Shown: positions 1-8,273 of the stretch, piece by piece | Numbering within the stretch: position 1 is the stretch's first letter | Layout: each line of letters starts with the position of its first letter | Assembly (NCBI GenBank): GCA_028288085.1 | Contig: JAQBOK010000107.1 | Coordinates: 1 to 55,382 of the forward strand | Length of the DNA stretch: 55,382 nt | Direction: 5' to 3' | From: Mucilaginibacter sp. | GTDB lineage: Bacteria; Bacteroidota; Bacteroidia; Sphingobacteriales; Sphingobacteriaceae | Made by a program: the position numbers and the translations under genes | Notes under the pieces: generated by a model | What the model saw: the letters and a program-made list of their open reading frames with translations, nothing else | The model's database searches: none | What the model was told of the DNA's origin: nothing

Positions 1-452
1 ATGAACTGGCCAAAGCTTTTCGTAAAGCGGGCTTGCCTGTTGTAATTGTAAATGTTAATCCTGCCGGTGCCGCATGGACTAAAGCACGGAAAGAGCCAAG
101 TCCGGCTTTTGGCGGAGCGCTAAAAGAGGATTGGGCTGATATTACACCGGATCTGGAAACACATCGCGATGATATATTTATTACCAAACATACATGGAGC
201 GCTTTTCATGAAACAGCACTTGATGCTGAACTAAAGAAAAGAGATGTTACCGGTATTGTAATAGGAGGGGTATCAACCAGCATCGGCGTTGAAGGTACGG
301 CCAGGTCAGCAAGCGAAAAAGGTTATAACCTTACTTTCGCATTGGATGCTATGACGGATATGTTTTTAGAAGCGCACGAAAAAAGTATTAAATACATCTT
401 CCCACGGATGGGCGAGATTGGTAATACGGAAGATGTTATAAAACTTTTGTAG
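1..452 (+). CDS. Isochorismatase-family (cysteine hydrolase fold) protein, 5' end missing
   Basis: The reading frame is open from base 3, so the gene starts before the window; the TTG at 33 is only an internal Leu codon. What is visible is the C-terminal part of an isochorismatase-like Rossmann domain: a strand (LPVVIVNVNP), a helix and the family block GIVIGGVSTSIGVEGTARSA followed by GYNLTFALDAMTD. In most catalytic members the residue in the VxTxxC region is a nucleophilic Cys; here the block reads STSIGVE with no Cys. This Cys-less variant occurs in a subgroup of the family, so the substrate and even catalysis are uncertain. It ends 40 bases before a convergent hydrolase gene. Fold confident, function not. 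Confidence 0.8.
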   Translation, partial: ELAKAFRKAGLPVVIVNVNPAGAAWTKARKEPSPAFGGALKEDWADITPDLETHRDDIFITKHTWSAFHETALDAELKKRDVTGIVIGGVSTSIGVEGTARSASEKGYNLTFALDAMTDMFLEAHEKSIKYIFPRMGEIGNTEDVIKLL

Positions 453-492
453 GGATCTGATAACTTAAAATCAGTGTAATTTCAAACTTACA

Positions 493-1359
493 TCAATGCA
501 TAACCTTCGGTCTTTCTGTAACGGGTTTAAAATAATTATTATCCGATAGCCAGTCTGCGAGTAGCTGCGGCCAGGTATTTACTGATTTTAGTTTAGATCG
601 GTTGCCCATATTAAAGCCGTGATCGCCTCTTTCTAAAATATGTGCCTCAACCGGCACTTTGGCCGCACGGTACCCTTGCAGTAATTTTACTACAGATGGC
701 GAGCAGCATACATCATCATTGGCGGCCAGCAGGAACACAGGCGGGGCGTCAGCTGGTACAACATCCGGAATAAACAGAGGGCCTGGATAGATCTGTATAA
801 TAAAGTTTGGTTTGGCGCTCTGCTTGTCTATGGCATCTGTATGTGCGGAATTAGGCGCAAAAGTTACCATATCCACCACTTCTCCACCAGCCGAAAATCC
901 CATCATGCCAATGCGGTTGGTGTCAATACCCCATTCTGCCGCGCGATTGCGTACCAGTCGCATGGCCCGGCATCCATCTTCTTTAGCGTTTACCTCAATT
1001 TTATATGGCGAATTGGTATCACGGCCCAAACGGTATTTCAGTACAAAAACTGCTACGCCCAAATCGCTCAGGAATTTGGCTGGCTCAATGCCCTCGGCGG
1101 TAAAAACAAGCAGCCTATGCCCACCTCCCGGACAAACAACCACTGCCGCGCCGGTAGCTTTTTCTTTTGGCGGTAAAAAAACCGTGAGCGTTGGGTTATT
1201 AATATTTTTTACCCAATAATCTTTGGCCTGTTCTGGCACATTCTTCAGTTTTTCAAACCCCGGGGCACCCTTAGGCCATAATGGAATGATAAGAGGGCTG
1301 GTTTGAGCAAATGCCAGTGAAGGCAAAAGGCAAATAATTAAAGCGATCTTTTTAAGCAT
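493..1359 (-). CDS. Secreted alpha/beta hydrolase (acetyl-esterase / BD-FAE-like)
   Basis: 288 residues starting with a typical signal peptide (MLKKIALIICLLPSLAFAQ), so probably periplasmic. The alpha/beta-hydrolase core shows the oxyanion segment CPGGGH near residue 76, the nucleophile elbow GFSAGG with Ser156, a likely acid in AANDDV near 215 and the catalytic His in GDHGFNMG near 248. This arrangement is common in Bacteroidota esterases annotated as acetylxylan or carbohydrate esterases of the BD-FAE/dienelactone-hydrolase type. No carbohydrate-binding domain is present and no glycoside hydrolase adjoins it, so the ester it cleaves is unknown. It is monocistronic by appearance and convergent with the isochorismatase-like gene. 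Confidence 0.85.
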   Translation of the reverse strand: MLKKIALIICLLPSLAFAQTSPLIIPLWPKGAPGFEKLKNVPEQAKDYWVKNINNPTLTVFLPPKEKATGAAVVVCPGGGHRLLVFTAEGIEPAKFLSDLGVAVFVLKYRLGRDTNSPYKIEVNAKEDGCRAMRLVRNRAAEWGIDTNRIGMMGFSAGGEVVDMVTFAPNSAHTDAIDKQSAKPNFIIQIYPGPLFIPDVVPADAPPVFLLAANDDVCCSPSVVKLLQGYRAAKVPVEAHILERGDHGFNMGNRSKLKSVNTWPQLLADWLSDNNYFKPVTERPKVMH

Positions 1360-1439
1360 AATATTTTTAGTTTATCATCTACAATGCGTTGTTATTGTTG
1401 AGTTATAAAATGACATAAAAGGCGGGTGATACCCCTTTT

Positions 1440-1730
1440 TTAATTCTTAGCTGTTCTTGACAAATCCGGTAACAAATTCCAATTACCATTTATCAAAGTT
1501 TCTTTTTTTACTCTCCTCCAACCTTTAACTTGTTTTTCAAATGCAATTGCCTGATTTACGTCATTAAAATTTTCATAAAATACAAGTTTAAGAGGCTTTC
1601 GTTTATAGGTATAGCATTTAGTGTCGTCACCAGTTTGATGTTCATGAAATCGCCTTTCAATATCATTAGTTATACCTGTATAGTACGAAGAATCATTACA
1701 TAGCAATATATAAACAAAATACTGTTTCAT
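1440..1730 (-). CDS. GIY-YIG domain small protein (UPF0213 / YhbQ-like)
   Basis: 96 residues comprising a single GIY-YIG nuclease domain: YFVYILLC at the N-terminus supplies the first motif half, YYTGIT the second, followed by the Arg in NDIERRFHEH and the acidic residue in AIAFEKQVKGWRR. Single-domain members of this family are widespread and usually of unknown function; a nuclease role is presumed from the UvrC N-domain and homing endonuclease relatives. It sits between a secreted esterase and a repeat-rich spacer. Nothing links it to either neighbour functionally. Confidence 0.9.
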   Translation of the reverse strand: MKQYFVYILLCNDSSYYTGITNDIERRFHEHQTGDDTKCYTYKRKPLKLVFYENFNDVNQAIAFEKQVKGWRRVKKETLINGNWNLLPDLSRTAKN

Positions 1731-1775
1731 CTCTTAAATAGTATTTAGCCAAGGGTATTATGCTGAGCCTCACAT

Positions 1776-2122
1776 GCAGGCAAGGCCATCGCACCGCTCT
1801 TCGACAAGCTCAGAGTGACATCCCTTTTTCTTTTAAATGTCCGCTGTCATACTAAGTTATAAAATCCATTGGATTCTGAAGGGGAAATGACATAAAAGGC
1901 GGGTGTCACTCTGAGCTTGTCGAAGAGCGGTGCGGTAGGGGCCTGCCCGCCATACCTCGAGAACCTACCCATGACATGTTTCTAAGATATGTCATTCCTC
2001 CTTTAGGATTTGCAGAATTTTATAACTCAGCTGACACTCAGCACATAACTTGTCATGTATAGCCCGTCGGAACATCTGCAGGCAAGGCCATCGCTCCGCC
2101 CTTCGACAGGCTCAGGGTGACA
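1776..2122. repeat. Nested palindromic intergenic repeat
   Basis: A perfect 31-base inverted repeat lies at 1790-1820 and 1904-1934, with similarity continuing outward. A third, diverged copy in the left-arm orientation is at 2092-2122. Between and beyond the arms a second repeat unit occurs, at 1854-1891, inverted at about 1990-2027. A shortened form of this unit is also seen at 1401-1430 before the terminal T-run near 1434. The core resembles CTTCGACAAGCTCAGAGTGA, a word I know as a frequent dispersed intergenic element in many genomes. No coding potential is seen. It may fold into long hairpins if transcribed. Confidence 0.85.
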
Positions 2123-2136
2123 CCCCTTTTTTTATT

Positions 2137-2853
2137 TTACTTCCCTATCATTCCTGGATCAAAAATCTTTTTGTCTAATGGCCCACCCGGAGTCACTTCA
2201 CTATATTTTTCCACTTGCAATAAGTGATCGTTCAGGTAAAAGCTGCACTTAGTTTCGCTCCATGCATCTTTTAATGGGATCTGGTCTTCAAAAAGTCCTT
2301 CTTCCCTGGTGTTGTTCTCATATTTAAGAAAGCGTACCGGTACCAGTTTGTCCTGATCTATCCACAATTGGTTTACTTTTTCGCCGTCTTTGTTGGCACC
2401 TATAACGTATACCGGTTTACCTTTCCATGTATCAGCATGAAATTTAGTAAGATCATAGTTCAATGCCTTAAAATGGGCAAGTACCTCATCAAAAGGACTG
2501 AAATATAATCCACCTAAAAAGAATATCAGTTCATTTTCATTTTTTATTGCCCTGGTTATCTTATTGTTGTTAAACACATAGGTAGAATCGTGCCTGAAAA
2601 TGATACCGTTGCCACTATTTTGCCCATTAATATCTATTCTCAACAGATCAGGGTAAGCAATACGCTCAAACCATTTATCCGATTTTACCAGGCTGTCATT
2701 TTTATATCTTTCGGTTACCTGGTTAAAGCTCAAACTGCTGTGCCATTTATTATGATAACGGGCATACATTTTTTGCAGCAGGGTGGTTGAATTAAGTTCT
2801 TTCTGCTGAGAAAAAGGCAGAAAGAACAATAGCATTACAGATAATATCTTCAT
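2137..2853 (-). CDS. Periplasmic LolA-like protein
   Basis: 238 residues with a short hydrophobic signal segment (MKILSVMLLFFLPFSQ). The remainder is rich in beta strands: YARYHNKWHSSLSFNQ, then WFERIAYPDLLRID, a KGKPVYVIGA strand and QLWIDQDKLVPVRFLKYE. This is the pattern of LolA/outer-membrane-lipoprotein-sorting-like half-barrels, in which a concave sheet binds a hydrophobic ligand. The usual lolA neighbour ftsK is absent and sequence similarity to true LolA is low, so I would not call it the lipoprotein carrier. It ends 25 bases from the metallo-hydrolase gene that precedes it on the same strand, so the two may be co-transcribed. Confidence 0.55.
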   Translation of the reverse strand: MKILSVMLLFFLPFSQQKELNSTTLLQKMYARYHNKWHSSLSFNQVTERYKNDSLVKSDKWFERIAYPDLLRIDINGQNSGNGIIFRHDSTYVFNNNKITRAIKNENELIFFLGGLYFSPFDEVLAHFKALNYDLTKFHADTWKGKPVYVIGANKDGEKVNQLWIDQDKLVPVRFLKYENNTREEGLFEDQIPLKDAWSETKCSFYLNDHLLQVEKYSEVTPGGPLDKKIFDPGMIGK

Positions 2854-2878
2854 AAAATATCTTTTTTAGTGCTTATAA

Positions 2879-3772
2879 TTATACACTAAATTCTTCATAA
2901 GCAGCAGTTAAGCCCCGGTCTATACCATCACCCTGCCAATCGGTTACGCCGGGTATAGATTTAGCTTGCAATATTTCCTCTTTTGTTTTACCGGCTTTAA
3001 TGCCACTTTGCACAAAATCGGCCAGCTTTACCATAAAGTTTTGCATGGCTTTAATGTCCTCCATGTTGCCGGTCACTTTTAGCGGGTCAAAAGCATGGCC
3101 AAATACGAAAATAGTATCCTTGTCGAATTTCTTTTGTGCCATCTCAAGTGCTACGGGCCAGTTTTTCACCGATGCCCCTGCGCTGCGGTCTATAAATGGA
3201 TAACGACGGTTAAATACCAAATCGCCCATGTGCACAACATTGGCATGTTCAAAATGAATCATGCTATCGCCATTGGTATGGCCGGCACCAAAGTAATAAG
3301 CCTGTATGTTTTCGTCGCCCACTTTTATTCTCCATGTGTCGGTATAGGTAACATCAGGATATAGCTGCTGATCTTCCTTCTTTTGCGCTATCGCGGAATT
3401 TCTTTGGTTCGTCAATGAATTGGCGTGAGCGGCTACATTTTTTACCAGGCCCTTAAAAGAGATATTGCCACTGGTATGGTCACCATGATGATGGGTGTTT
3501 ATGAGCCATTGAAAAGGTTTATCAGATTGTTTTTTTAATTCGGCTATTACGTGGTTGGCTTGCTCAGGAAATTCGGCATCCACCACTACAATACCTTCTT
3601 TGTTAACCAGCCATGCAATGGTGCCCCCTTTTTCGGCAAACATTCCCACATTGTTACGCAAAGGTTTAAATTGGTAGGGGTCATCTATCCAGGAAGCAAA
3701 ACTTTTTTTACCCAGAAGAGTGAATGCGCCTGCTGCTACAGCAGTGTTTAACAGGAAATTACGACGTTGCAT
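2879..3772 (-). CDS. Exported metallo-beta-lactamase-fold hydrolase
   Basis: 297 residues. The N-terminus MQRRNFLLNTAVAAGAF is a twin-arginine signal, suggesting export of a folded metal-loaded protein. The zinc motif HxHxDH is at residues 94-99 (THHHGDHTSG). Further ligands are plausible in GAGHTNGDSM and MGDLVFNRRYPF, and in FGHAFDP near the C-terminus. The closest pattern is the SoxH/cyclase-like or subclass B-like MBL group, whose members hydrolyse varied esters, thioesters or lactams. No beta-lactamase-specific residue set is claimed. It is upstream of and close to the LolA-like gene on the same strand. Confidence 0.88.
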   Translation of the reverse strand: MQRRNFLLNTAVAAGAFTLLGKKSFASWIDDPYQFKPLRNNVGMFAEKGGTIAWLVNKEGIVVVDAEFPEQANHVIAELKKQSDKPFQWLINTHHHGDHTSGNISFKGLVKNVAAHANSLTNQRNSAIAQKKEDQQLYPDVTYTDTWRIKVGDENIQAYYFGAGHTNGDSMIHFEHANVVHMGDLVFNRRYPFIDRSAGASVKNWPVALEMAQKKFDKDTIFVFGHAFDPLKVTGNMEDIKAMQNFMVKLADFVQSGIKAGKTKEEILQAKSIPGVTDWQGDGIDRGLTAAYEEFSV

Positions 3773-3824
3773 AGTTTTAATTTTTTGGTTAGAGAATTAT
3801 ATACTAATTACCCTTTGTTTATTT

Positions 3825-4691
3825 TTAATACTGATGGAACCCCTGTGATATAAATTCCAGCACATTTGGTAACGAAGCCCGCCAGTAGGTCCACGTATGG
3901 CCGCCATCACGGATGCGAAACTCATGCGGGATCTCTTTTTTTCGCATAGCGATGTGCACCAGGCAATTGCCTTCATATAAAAAGTCATCATCCCCATCAT
4001 CAATATACCATCTCACCGCTTTCTTTTGGGCATCGGGCATATTGTTGACCAACGCCAGTACGCTGTGGCTGTTATAATAATTGGTAATAGTTGAATCTGC
4101 TAAATTGGGATTGTCCCTGGTTAATTGTTTGCGGGCATCATCTATGGTTGCCGGCCCTGTAGCGGCGCTTAAAGGGCAGGCCGATGAAAACATTTCTGGA
4201 TGGTGCAGGGCATAAATAAAACTACCGCCGCCACCCATGGATAAACCGGCCACTGCGCGGAATCGTTTATCGCTTTTGATGCGGTACTTTTTTTCTACAT
4301 AAGGAACCAGTTCCTTAAAAAAGAAATCCTCATAGTTCCAATCGCCTTTTACATCATTAAAATAACCCCGTCGACCGGTATTGGCATCCGGCATAATGAT
4401 AATCATCGGTGTGGCGATGCCGTCCCTGATAGCCTTGTCCGTTATATTAAGCACCTCGCCAAACTGTACCCAGCCTGTTTGGTCATCACCAGACCCATGC
4501 AGAAGGTATAAAACCGGGTAACTTCTGCCCGATGTTTCATAGTCAGGAGGTAGATAAACCGCGTATTTGCGCTCACTTTTAAGGATTTTACTGTTCAGGC
4601 TCAAATCATCGTATACTTTGCCGGATTGTGCAAGCAGCGAAGCAGAAAATAACATAAACAGACTAATAAGCGATAGGCTGGCTTTTCTCAT
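3825..4691 (-). CDS. Secreted esterase, EsteraseD/Fes-like alpha/beta hydrolase
   Basis: The open frame extends upstream to 4838, but the Met at 4691 starts a clear signal peptide (MRKASLSLISLFMLFSASLL), so I place the start there, giving 288 residues. Core features are the HGSGDDQTGW oxyanion region, the nucleophile elbow GLSMGGGGSF with Ser151 and the catalytic His in RDGGHTWTYW. This is the esterase family that includes enterochelin esterase Fes, S-formylglutathione hydrolase and feruloyl/acetyl esterases of polysaccharide degraders. With no carbohydrate module or siderophore gene nearby the substrate stays open. The promoter region is shared with the divergent serpin gene. Confidence 0.87.
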   Translation of the reverse strand: MRKASLSLISLFMLFSASLLAQSGKVYDDLSLNSKILKSERKYAVYLPPDYETSGRSYPVLYLLHGSGDDQTGWVQFGEVLNITDKAIRDGIATPMIIIMPDANTGRRGYFNDVKGDWNYEDFFFKELVPYVEKKYRIKSDKRFRAVAGLSMGGGGSFIYALHHPEMFSSACPLSAATGPATIDDARKQLTRDNPNLADSTITNYYNSHSVLALVNNMPDAQKKAVRWYIDDGDDDFLYEGNCLVHIAMRKKEIPHEFRIRDGGHTWTYWRASLPNVLEFISQGFHQY

Positions 4692-4869
4692 GGTATGGAT
4701 GATAAAATGGTTTTTAATACGGGTTATAAGCGGGGCATAGGGTAAAGTTATTGATTTATTTAAGTATTGAAAATAGAAAGCGTGCAAATTATTTGATGGG
4801 ATTGTAACATTTGAGACACATACTTCGTAACTATACAAACCAGGTGAAATTGATTATTTAACTGAATTT

Positions 4870-6114
4870 ATGAAACGCATTTATCCGCTGCTTAGCTTAC
4901 TCCTTTTATTGTTTGTTTTTACTTCCTGCAAAAAAAACAATGTTATTAAGCCCGGCATTGATACAGGTATTAACCTGGTACTTACCGCTGCCGAGCAACA
5001 AAATGCGGTGGCGGATAATGCGTTTACTTTTAGCCTGTTTAAAACAGTTGCGGCTGAAACTACTAACGGCAGCAATTTATTTATGTCGCCTTTAAGTGTG
5101 AGTTTAGCTATGGGGATGACCGGTAACGGTGCCAGTGGCCAAACCCTGACCGATATCAATACAGCCATGAACCTTACCGGATTTAACCAGGACCAGGTGA
5201 ACAGCTACTACAACAAACTAATAACCGATTTACCCAAACTCGATCCAAATACTACGCTGAAGATTGCCAATTCTATATGGTATAAGCAGGGGTTTAGCGT
5301 ATTGCCGCAGTTTTTACAAACCGATAGCAGCTTCTATCATGCAAAAATGCAAGCGCTTGATTTTAGCGATCCATCTTCGCTAAATACAATAAACACCTGG
5401 GTTGGTAATCAAACTAATGGTAAAATAACAAAGATCATTAATGAGATAGGCCCTGATGATGTAATGTACCTGATCAATGCTATCTATTTTAAAAGCACCT
5501 GGTTAAATAAATTCGACCCCGCAAAGACACAAAAAATGGCTTTTAACCTTGCTGATAACAGCCAGGTTCAGGCTGATTTTATGCACGGTACAATTAGTGT
5601 TAAAACCTATGCCGGTAACAATGCCACCTTGCTTGAACTGCCCTATTCAAACAGTAAATTCAGCATGGTTATTGTAATGCCGGCAGCTGGAAAAACCATT
5701 AATGATATTATCCCATCATTGGATGGCGCGGCATGGCAAAGCTGGATGAGCAATTTATTACCGGCCAGTGTTGATGTTTTGATGCCTAAATTCCAGTTTA
5801 GTTATTCTGTTAGTTTGAATAATGCACTCACCACCCTTGGTATGGGGAGTGCTTTTACAAAAGATGCCGATTTTAGCCGGATTAGTGCCGGTGGTAATCT
5901 TAAAATAACGGCGGTTAACCATAAGGCTTATGTAGCGGTGGATGAAGACGGAACTGAAGCTGCTGCGGCAACATCGGTTACCGTTACAGCCACGGCTGTT
6001 ATGGAACATCAGATCACTATCAATCACCCTTTTATATTTGTGATCAGAGAAATGAATACCGGCCTGATACTATTTGCAGGTACAGTAAATAACCCGCTAC
6101 AAAACGGATTGTAA
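4870..6114 (+). CDS. Serpin-family protease inhibitor, lipoprotein
   Basis: 414 residues. The signal ends FVFTSC with Cys20 as likely lipidation site, so the inhibitor would be membrane-anchored. The serpin fold is shown by LMSPLSVSLAMGMTGNGASG near the N-terminus, LINAIYFKSTW in the middle and the C-terminal signature INHPFIFVIREMNTGLILFAG. The hinge of the reactive centre loop, EDGTEAAAAT at about residues 359-368, has the small residues needed for loop insertion, so it should be an inhibitory serpin. The scissile P1 lies a few residues on in a Thr/Ala/Val stretch, which suggests elastase- or subtilisin-like targets (inference). It is convergent with an S53 protease gene 17 bases away. Confidence 0.95.
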   Translation: MKRIYPLLSLLLLLFVFTSCKKNNVIKPGIDTGINLVLTAAEQQNAVADNAFTFSLFKTVAAETTNGSNLFMSPLSVSLAMGMTGNGASGQTLTDINTAMNLTGFNQDQVNSYYNKLITDLPKLDPNTTLKIANSIWYKQGFSVLPQFLQTDSSFYHAKMQALDFSDPSSLNTINTWVGNQTNGKITKIINEIGPDDVMYLINAIYFKSTWLNKFDPAKTQKMAFNLADNSQVQADFMHGTISVKTYAGNNATLLELPYSNSKFSMVIVMPAAGKTINDIIPSLDGAAWQSWMSNLLPASVDVLMPKFQFSYSVSLNNALTTLGMGSAFTKDADFSRISAGGNLKITAVNHKAYVAVDEDGTEAAAATSVTVTATAVMEHQITINHPFIFVIREMNTGLILFAGTVNNPLQNGL

Positions 6115-6124
6115 CGGGTTATTT
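6087..6124. terminator. Shared hairpin between convergent serpin and sedolisin genes
   Basis: A 10-base perfect stem, AAATAACCCG at 6087-6096 with its complement at 6115-6124, encloses the last serpin codons and its stop. It ends eight bases before the stop of the convergent protease gene. The A/T ends give a short T tract on both strands, as expected for a bidirectional intrinsic terminator. Confidence 0.6.
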
Positions 6125-6131
6125 GTTCGAT

Positions 6132-7673
6132 CTAAAATCTTGAGAGCACGCCTAAACCAGTGCAGGCATCCCATCCAGGTCCTGCGGTATAGCCTTTATG
6201 CCCCGAAGTAGTTTTGTTATCTCCAACTGTAATGTCGCGACAAAGTGTTGGGCTTGCATAGATAGTTGGATTAATAAAGCCAGCCCATTTCTTTTTTTGC
6301 TGATTAACACGGGCTATTAATCCCGCCATTAACGGAGCAACCGCGCTTGTGCCGCCTATCACCATTTCTTGGCCGTCAACCAATACCTTGTAGCCTGTAT
6401 TTGGGTCGGCATCGGCTGCAACATCAGGTACACCACGCCCCTTAAATTTGGTATCAAGCGATACCGGAACGTTGGCGCTTGTTTGATAATCAGGAAGCGC
6501 AAAAACATTACTTACGCCACCCCCAGTTGCCGAATTGTCAGCATCGTGCCAAACGGTTTCTGAACTTACCTGGCTATTGCTATTAACTTTCAGGCTGGTG
6601 CCACCGCAGCCTAATGCATAAGGGCTTGAAGCAGGGAAGTCAACATGAACCTTGCCATCCGTAACACTATCGCTCGATCCGCTGTCGCCGGCCGCAACAC
6701 AAATGGTAACGCCGAGTACTGCTGCAGCTTTAAATGCCTCGTTAAAGTTAGTTAGTGATTGCTGTGTCCAATTCACTTCGGCTGATCCCCAACTGATGGA
6801 TACTACTGATGGCTTATTGGAGCCATCGTGTACGGCTTTGGTTATGCCATCCAAAAAACCCTTATCGGTATTGGGGCAAAAATAAACTACGATTTTAGCG
6901 CCCGGAGCTACACCGCCAGCCACTTCAATATCAAGCATTACTTCGCCATCCGCGCTATCGGCATTAGAAGGACTGTTCTTTCCGCCATCAACCGATATAG
7001 CTTTCACTGTTGGTTTTTTTATCCCCAGCTGTTTAAAATAAGCAGTAATGTCTCTGGTGCGGTAACCGCCGCCCAATTCTATAATGGCTATGCTTTGCCC
7101 CTTACCAGTAAAACTTGACGGGAAACCATAAATATTTGCTAATTTATCTGGTGTAAAAGCTTGTGCTGCCGAGGCATGTGACACTATCTGTCCGCCCAGT
7201 CTTAATTTTTTGAACATAGGCCGCGCTACAGGGCGGTTATCCAGTCCAAAAACACCTTCTATTACATCCTTTAATGCGGCAGGTATAAATACCTCACCCT
7301 GCCTTACCCTGATCTTGTTGCCTGCCATATCAGTTGAGGCAGATAATGATACCCCAAAGGCTTTTTCCATATCGGTAATGCTGCCTTTTAATATAACGCT
7401 TCTGCGGGCCAGGTTCACTTCTGCGGTACTCAAGTGGTATTCATGAGCAAAAGCTTCAACTTTATCCGCATCCTTCTGAGTGGCGCCAAACTCCTTCTCG
7501 TAATTTTTATGGGTGACCCGCTCGCCTGAATTGAGTTTTGATTCAAGGGACTTTTTCCTGCGGATACGCACCGTTACTTCTATAGCTTCATCGCGGTTAA
7601 TTTTACCCGTGGTTTCACCAGGGTGAGCAGCCTTGTGGCTACCAGGCAATGCGATTTTTTTTGGATCGTTCAT
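6132..7673 (-). CDS. Sedolisin (S53, kumamolisin-like) serine-carboxyl protease precursor
   Basis: 513 residues. Roughly residues 30-165 form the Pro-kumamolisin activation domain (RVTHKNYEKEFGATQKDADK). The catalytic set of the family is intact: Glu244 and Asp248 in ADGEVMLDIEV, the oxyanion Asp330 in AAGDSGSSD and Ser443 in GGTSAVAPL. A C-terminal Ca-binding region (DITVGDN..GPGWDACTGLG) is present. There is no obvious Sec signal; kumamolisins are also made as proenzymes without a typical signal. Such enzymes are acid-active endopeptidases. The convergent serpin makes an inhibitor/protease pairing possible. Start chosen at the ATG giving a complete prodomain. Confidence 0.95.
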   Translation of the reverse strand: MNDPKKIALPGSHKAAHPGETTGKINRDEAIEVTVRIRRKKSLESKLNSGERVTHKNYEKEFGATQKDADKVEAFAHEYHLSTAEVNLARRSVILKGSITDMEKAFGVSLSASTDMAGNKIRVRQGEVFIPAALKDVIEGVFGLDNRPVARPMFKKLRLGGQIVSHASAAQAFTPDKLANIYGFPSSFTGKGQSIAIIELGGGYRTRDITAYFKQLGIKKPTVKAISVDGGKNSPSNADSADGEVMLDIEVAGGVAPGAKIVVYFCPNTDKGFLDGITKAVHDGSNKPSVVSISWGSAEVNWTQQSLTNFNEAFKAAAVLGVTICVAAGDSGSSDSVTDGKVHVDFPASSPYALGCGGTSLKVNSNSQVSSETVWHDADNSATGGGVSNVFALPDYQTSANVPVSLDTKFKGRGVPDVAADADPNTGYKVLVDGQEMVIGGTSAVAPLMAGLIARVNQQKKKWAGFINPTIYASPTLCRDITVGDNKTTSGHKGYTAGPGWDACTGLGVLSRF

Positions 7674-7880
7674 GATAAATCTTTATTTAGGCATACAATT
7701 AAATGATTGCTAAAATTAGTCGCTGCCCGAAAAAATAACGGCAGTGCCACTACGTTTTTTGATACGTGTTTTTACGTTATTTTGAAGCTGATTTAACTGC
7801 CTGGTTCAATAAATTATATGTGTTGATCACGCTTGTTAAATTGAAACTGCTTAATAAACCCGATCCAACTAAAAATCAAC

Positions 7881-8123
7881 TTACGAATAGTGGTTCCTGA
7901 TCTCTTTATTCAGTTGGGATATGATAGCCGGATCCAGCTCGCACTGGTACGAAACGCAGTTCAAATGCTTGTCAAAATCAAGCTCACCAAGTACTTTGCC
8001 CTGGTCAACCACTAGAAATTTACCCGCTTCATTTGGTAAAACGGTTACACTGCGTTCATCATCATTGAAATTGATGAGTATGTGAAATTGATGTTCCGGG
8101 AGAAAACCTGACTGCTGCCTCAT
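7881..8123 (-). CDS. Small unknown protein
   Basis: 80 residues, predicted soluble, with no signal peptide and no motif I recognise. Its composition (QFHILINFNDDERSVTVLPN, then strands KFLVVDQGKVLGEL and a C-terminal helix) suggests a compact alpha/beta protein. The codon pattern and the acidic, well-mixed sequence make it look genuinely coding. It stands alone, 200 bases from the sedolisin and 150 from the DUF3667 gene. The gap 7674-7880 holds only a 9-base inverted repeat at 7732-7740/7775-7783. Confidence 0.6.
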   Translation of the reverse strand: MRQQSGFLPEHQFHILINFNDDERSVTVLPNEAGKFLVVDQGKVLGELDFDKHLNCVSYQCELDPAIISQLNKEIRNHYS

Positions 8124-8273
8124 AATTAAGCCCCTTTCCTGAAAAATTTTTAGGTAGATTTTTTGTATATCAAATTTAACGAATAGTTATTGAGAAAAGT
8201 GCAAATATTAAGTTAAATTTTTGTTAAAATAAATCACATAAACAGGCAGTTAAAGAATTTACTTAATGTGGTA

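Noticed and set aside
812..1219. Plus-strand frames over the secreted alpha/beta hydrolase
   Set aside because: The minus-strand gene has a signal peptide and full catalytic motifs; the plus frames have neither.
2879..3772. MBL-fold protein as an antibiotic-resistance beta-lactamase
   Set aside because: Only the general HxHxDH site is visible; the Tat signal and sequence around it fit other MBL hydrolases at least as well.
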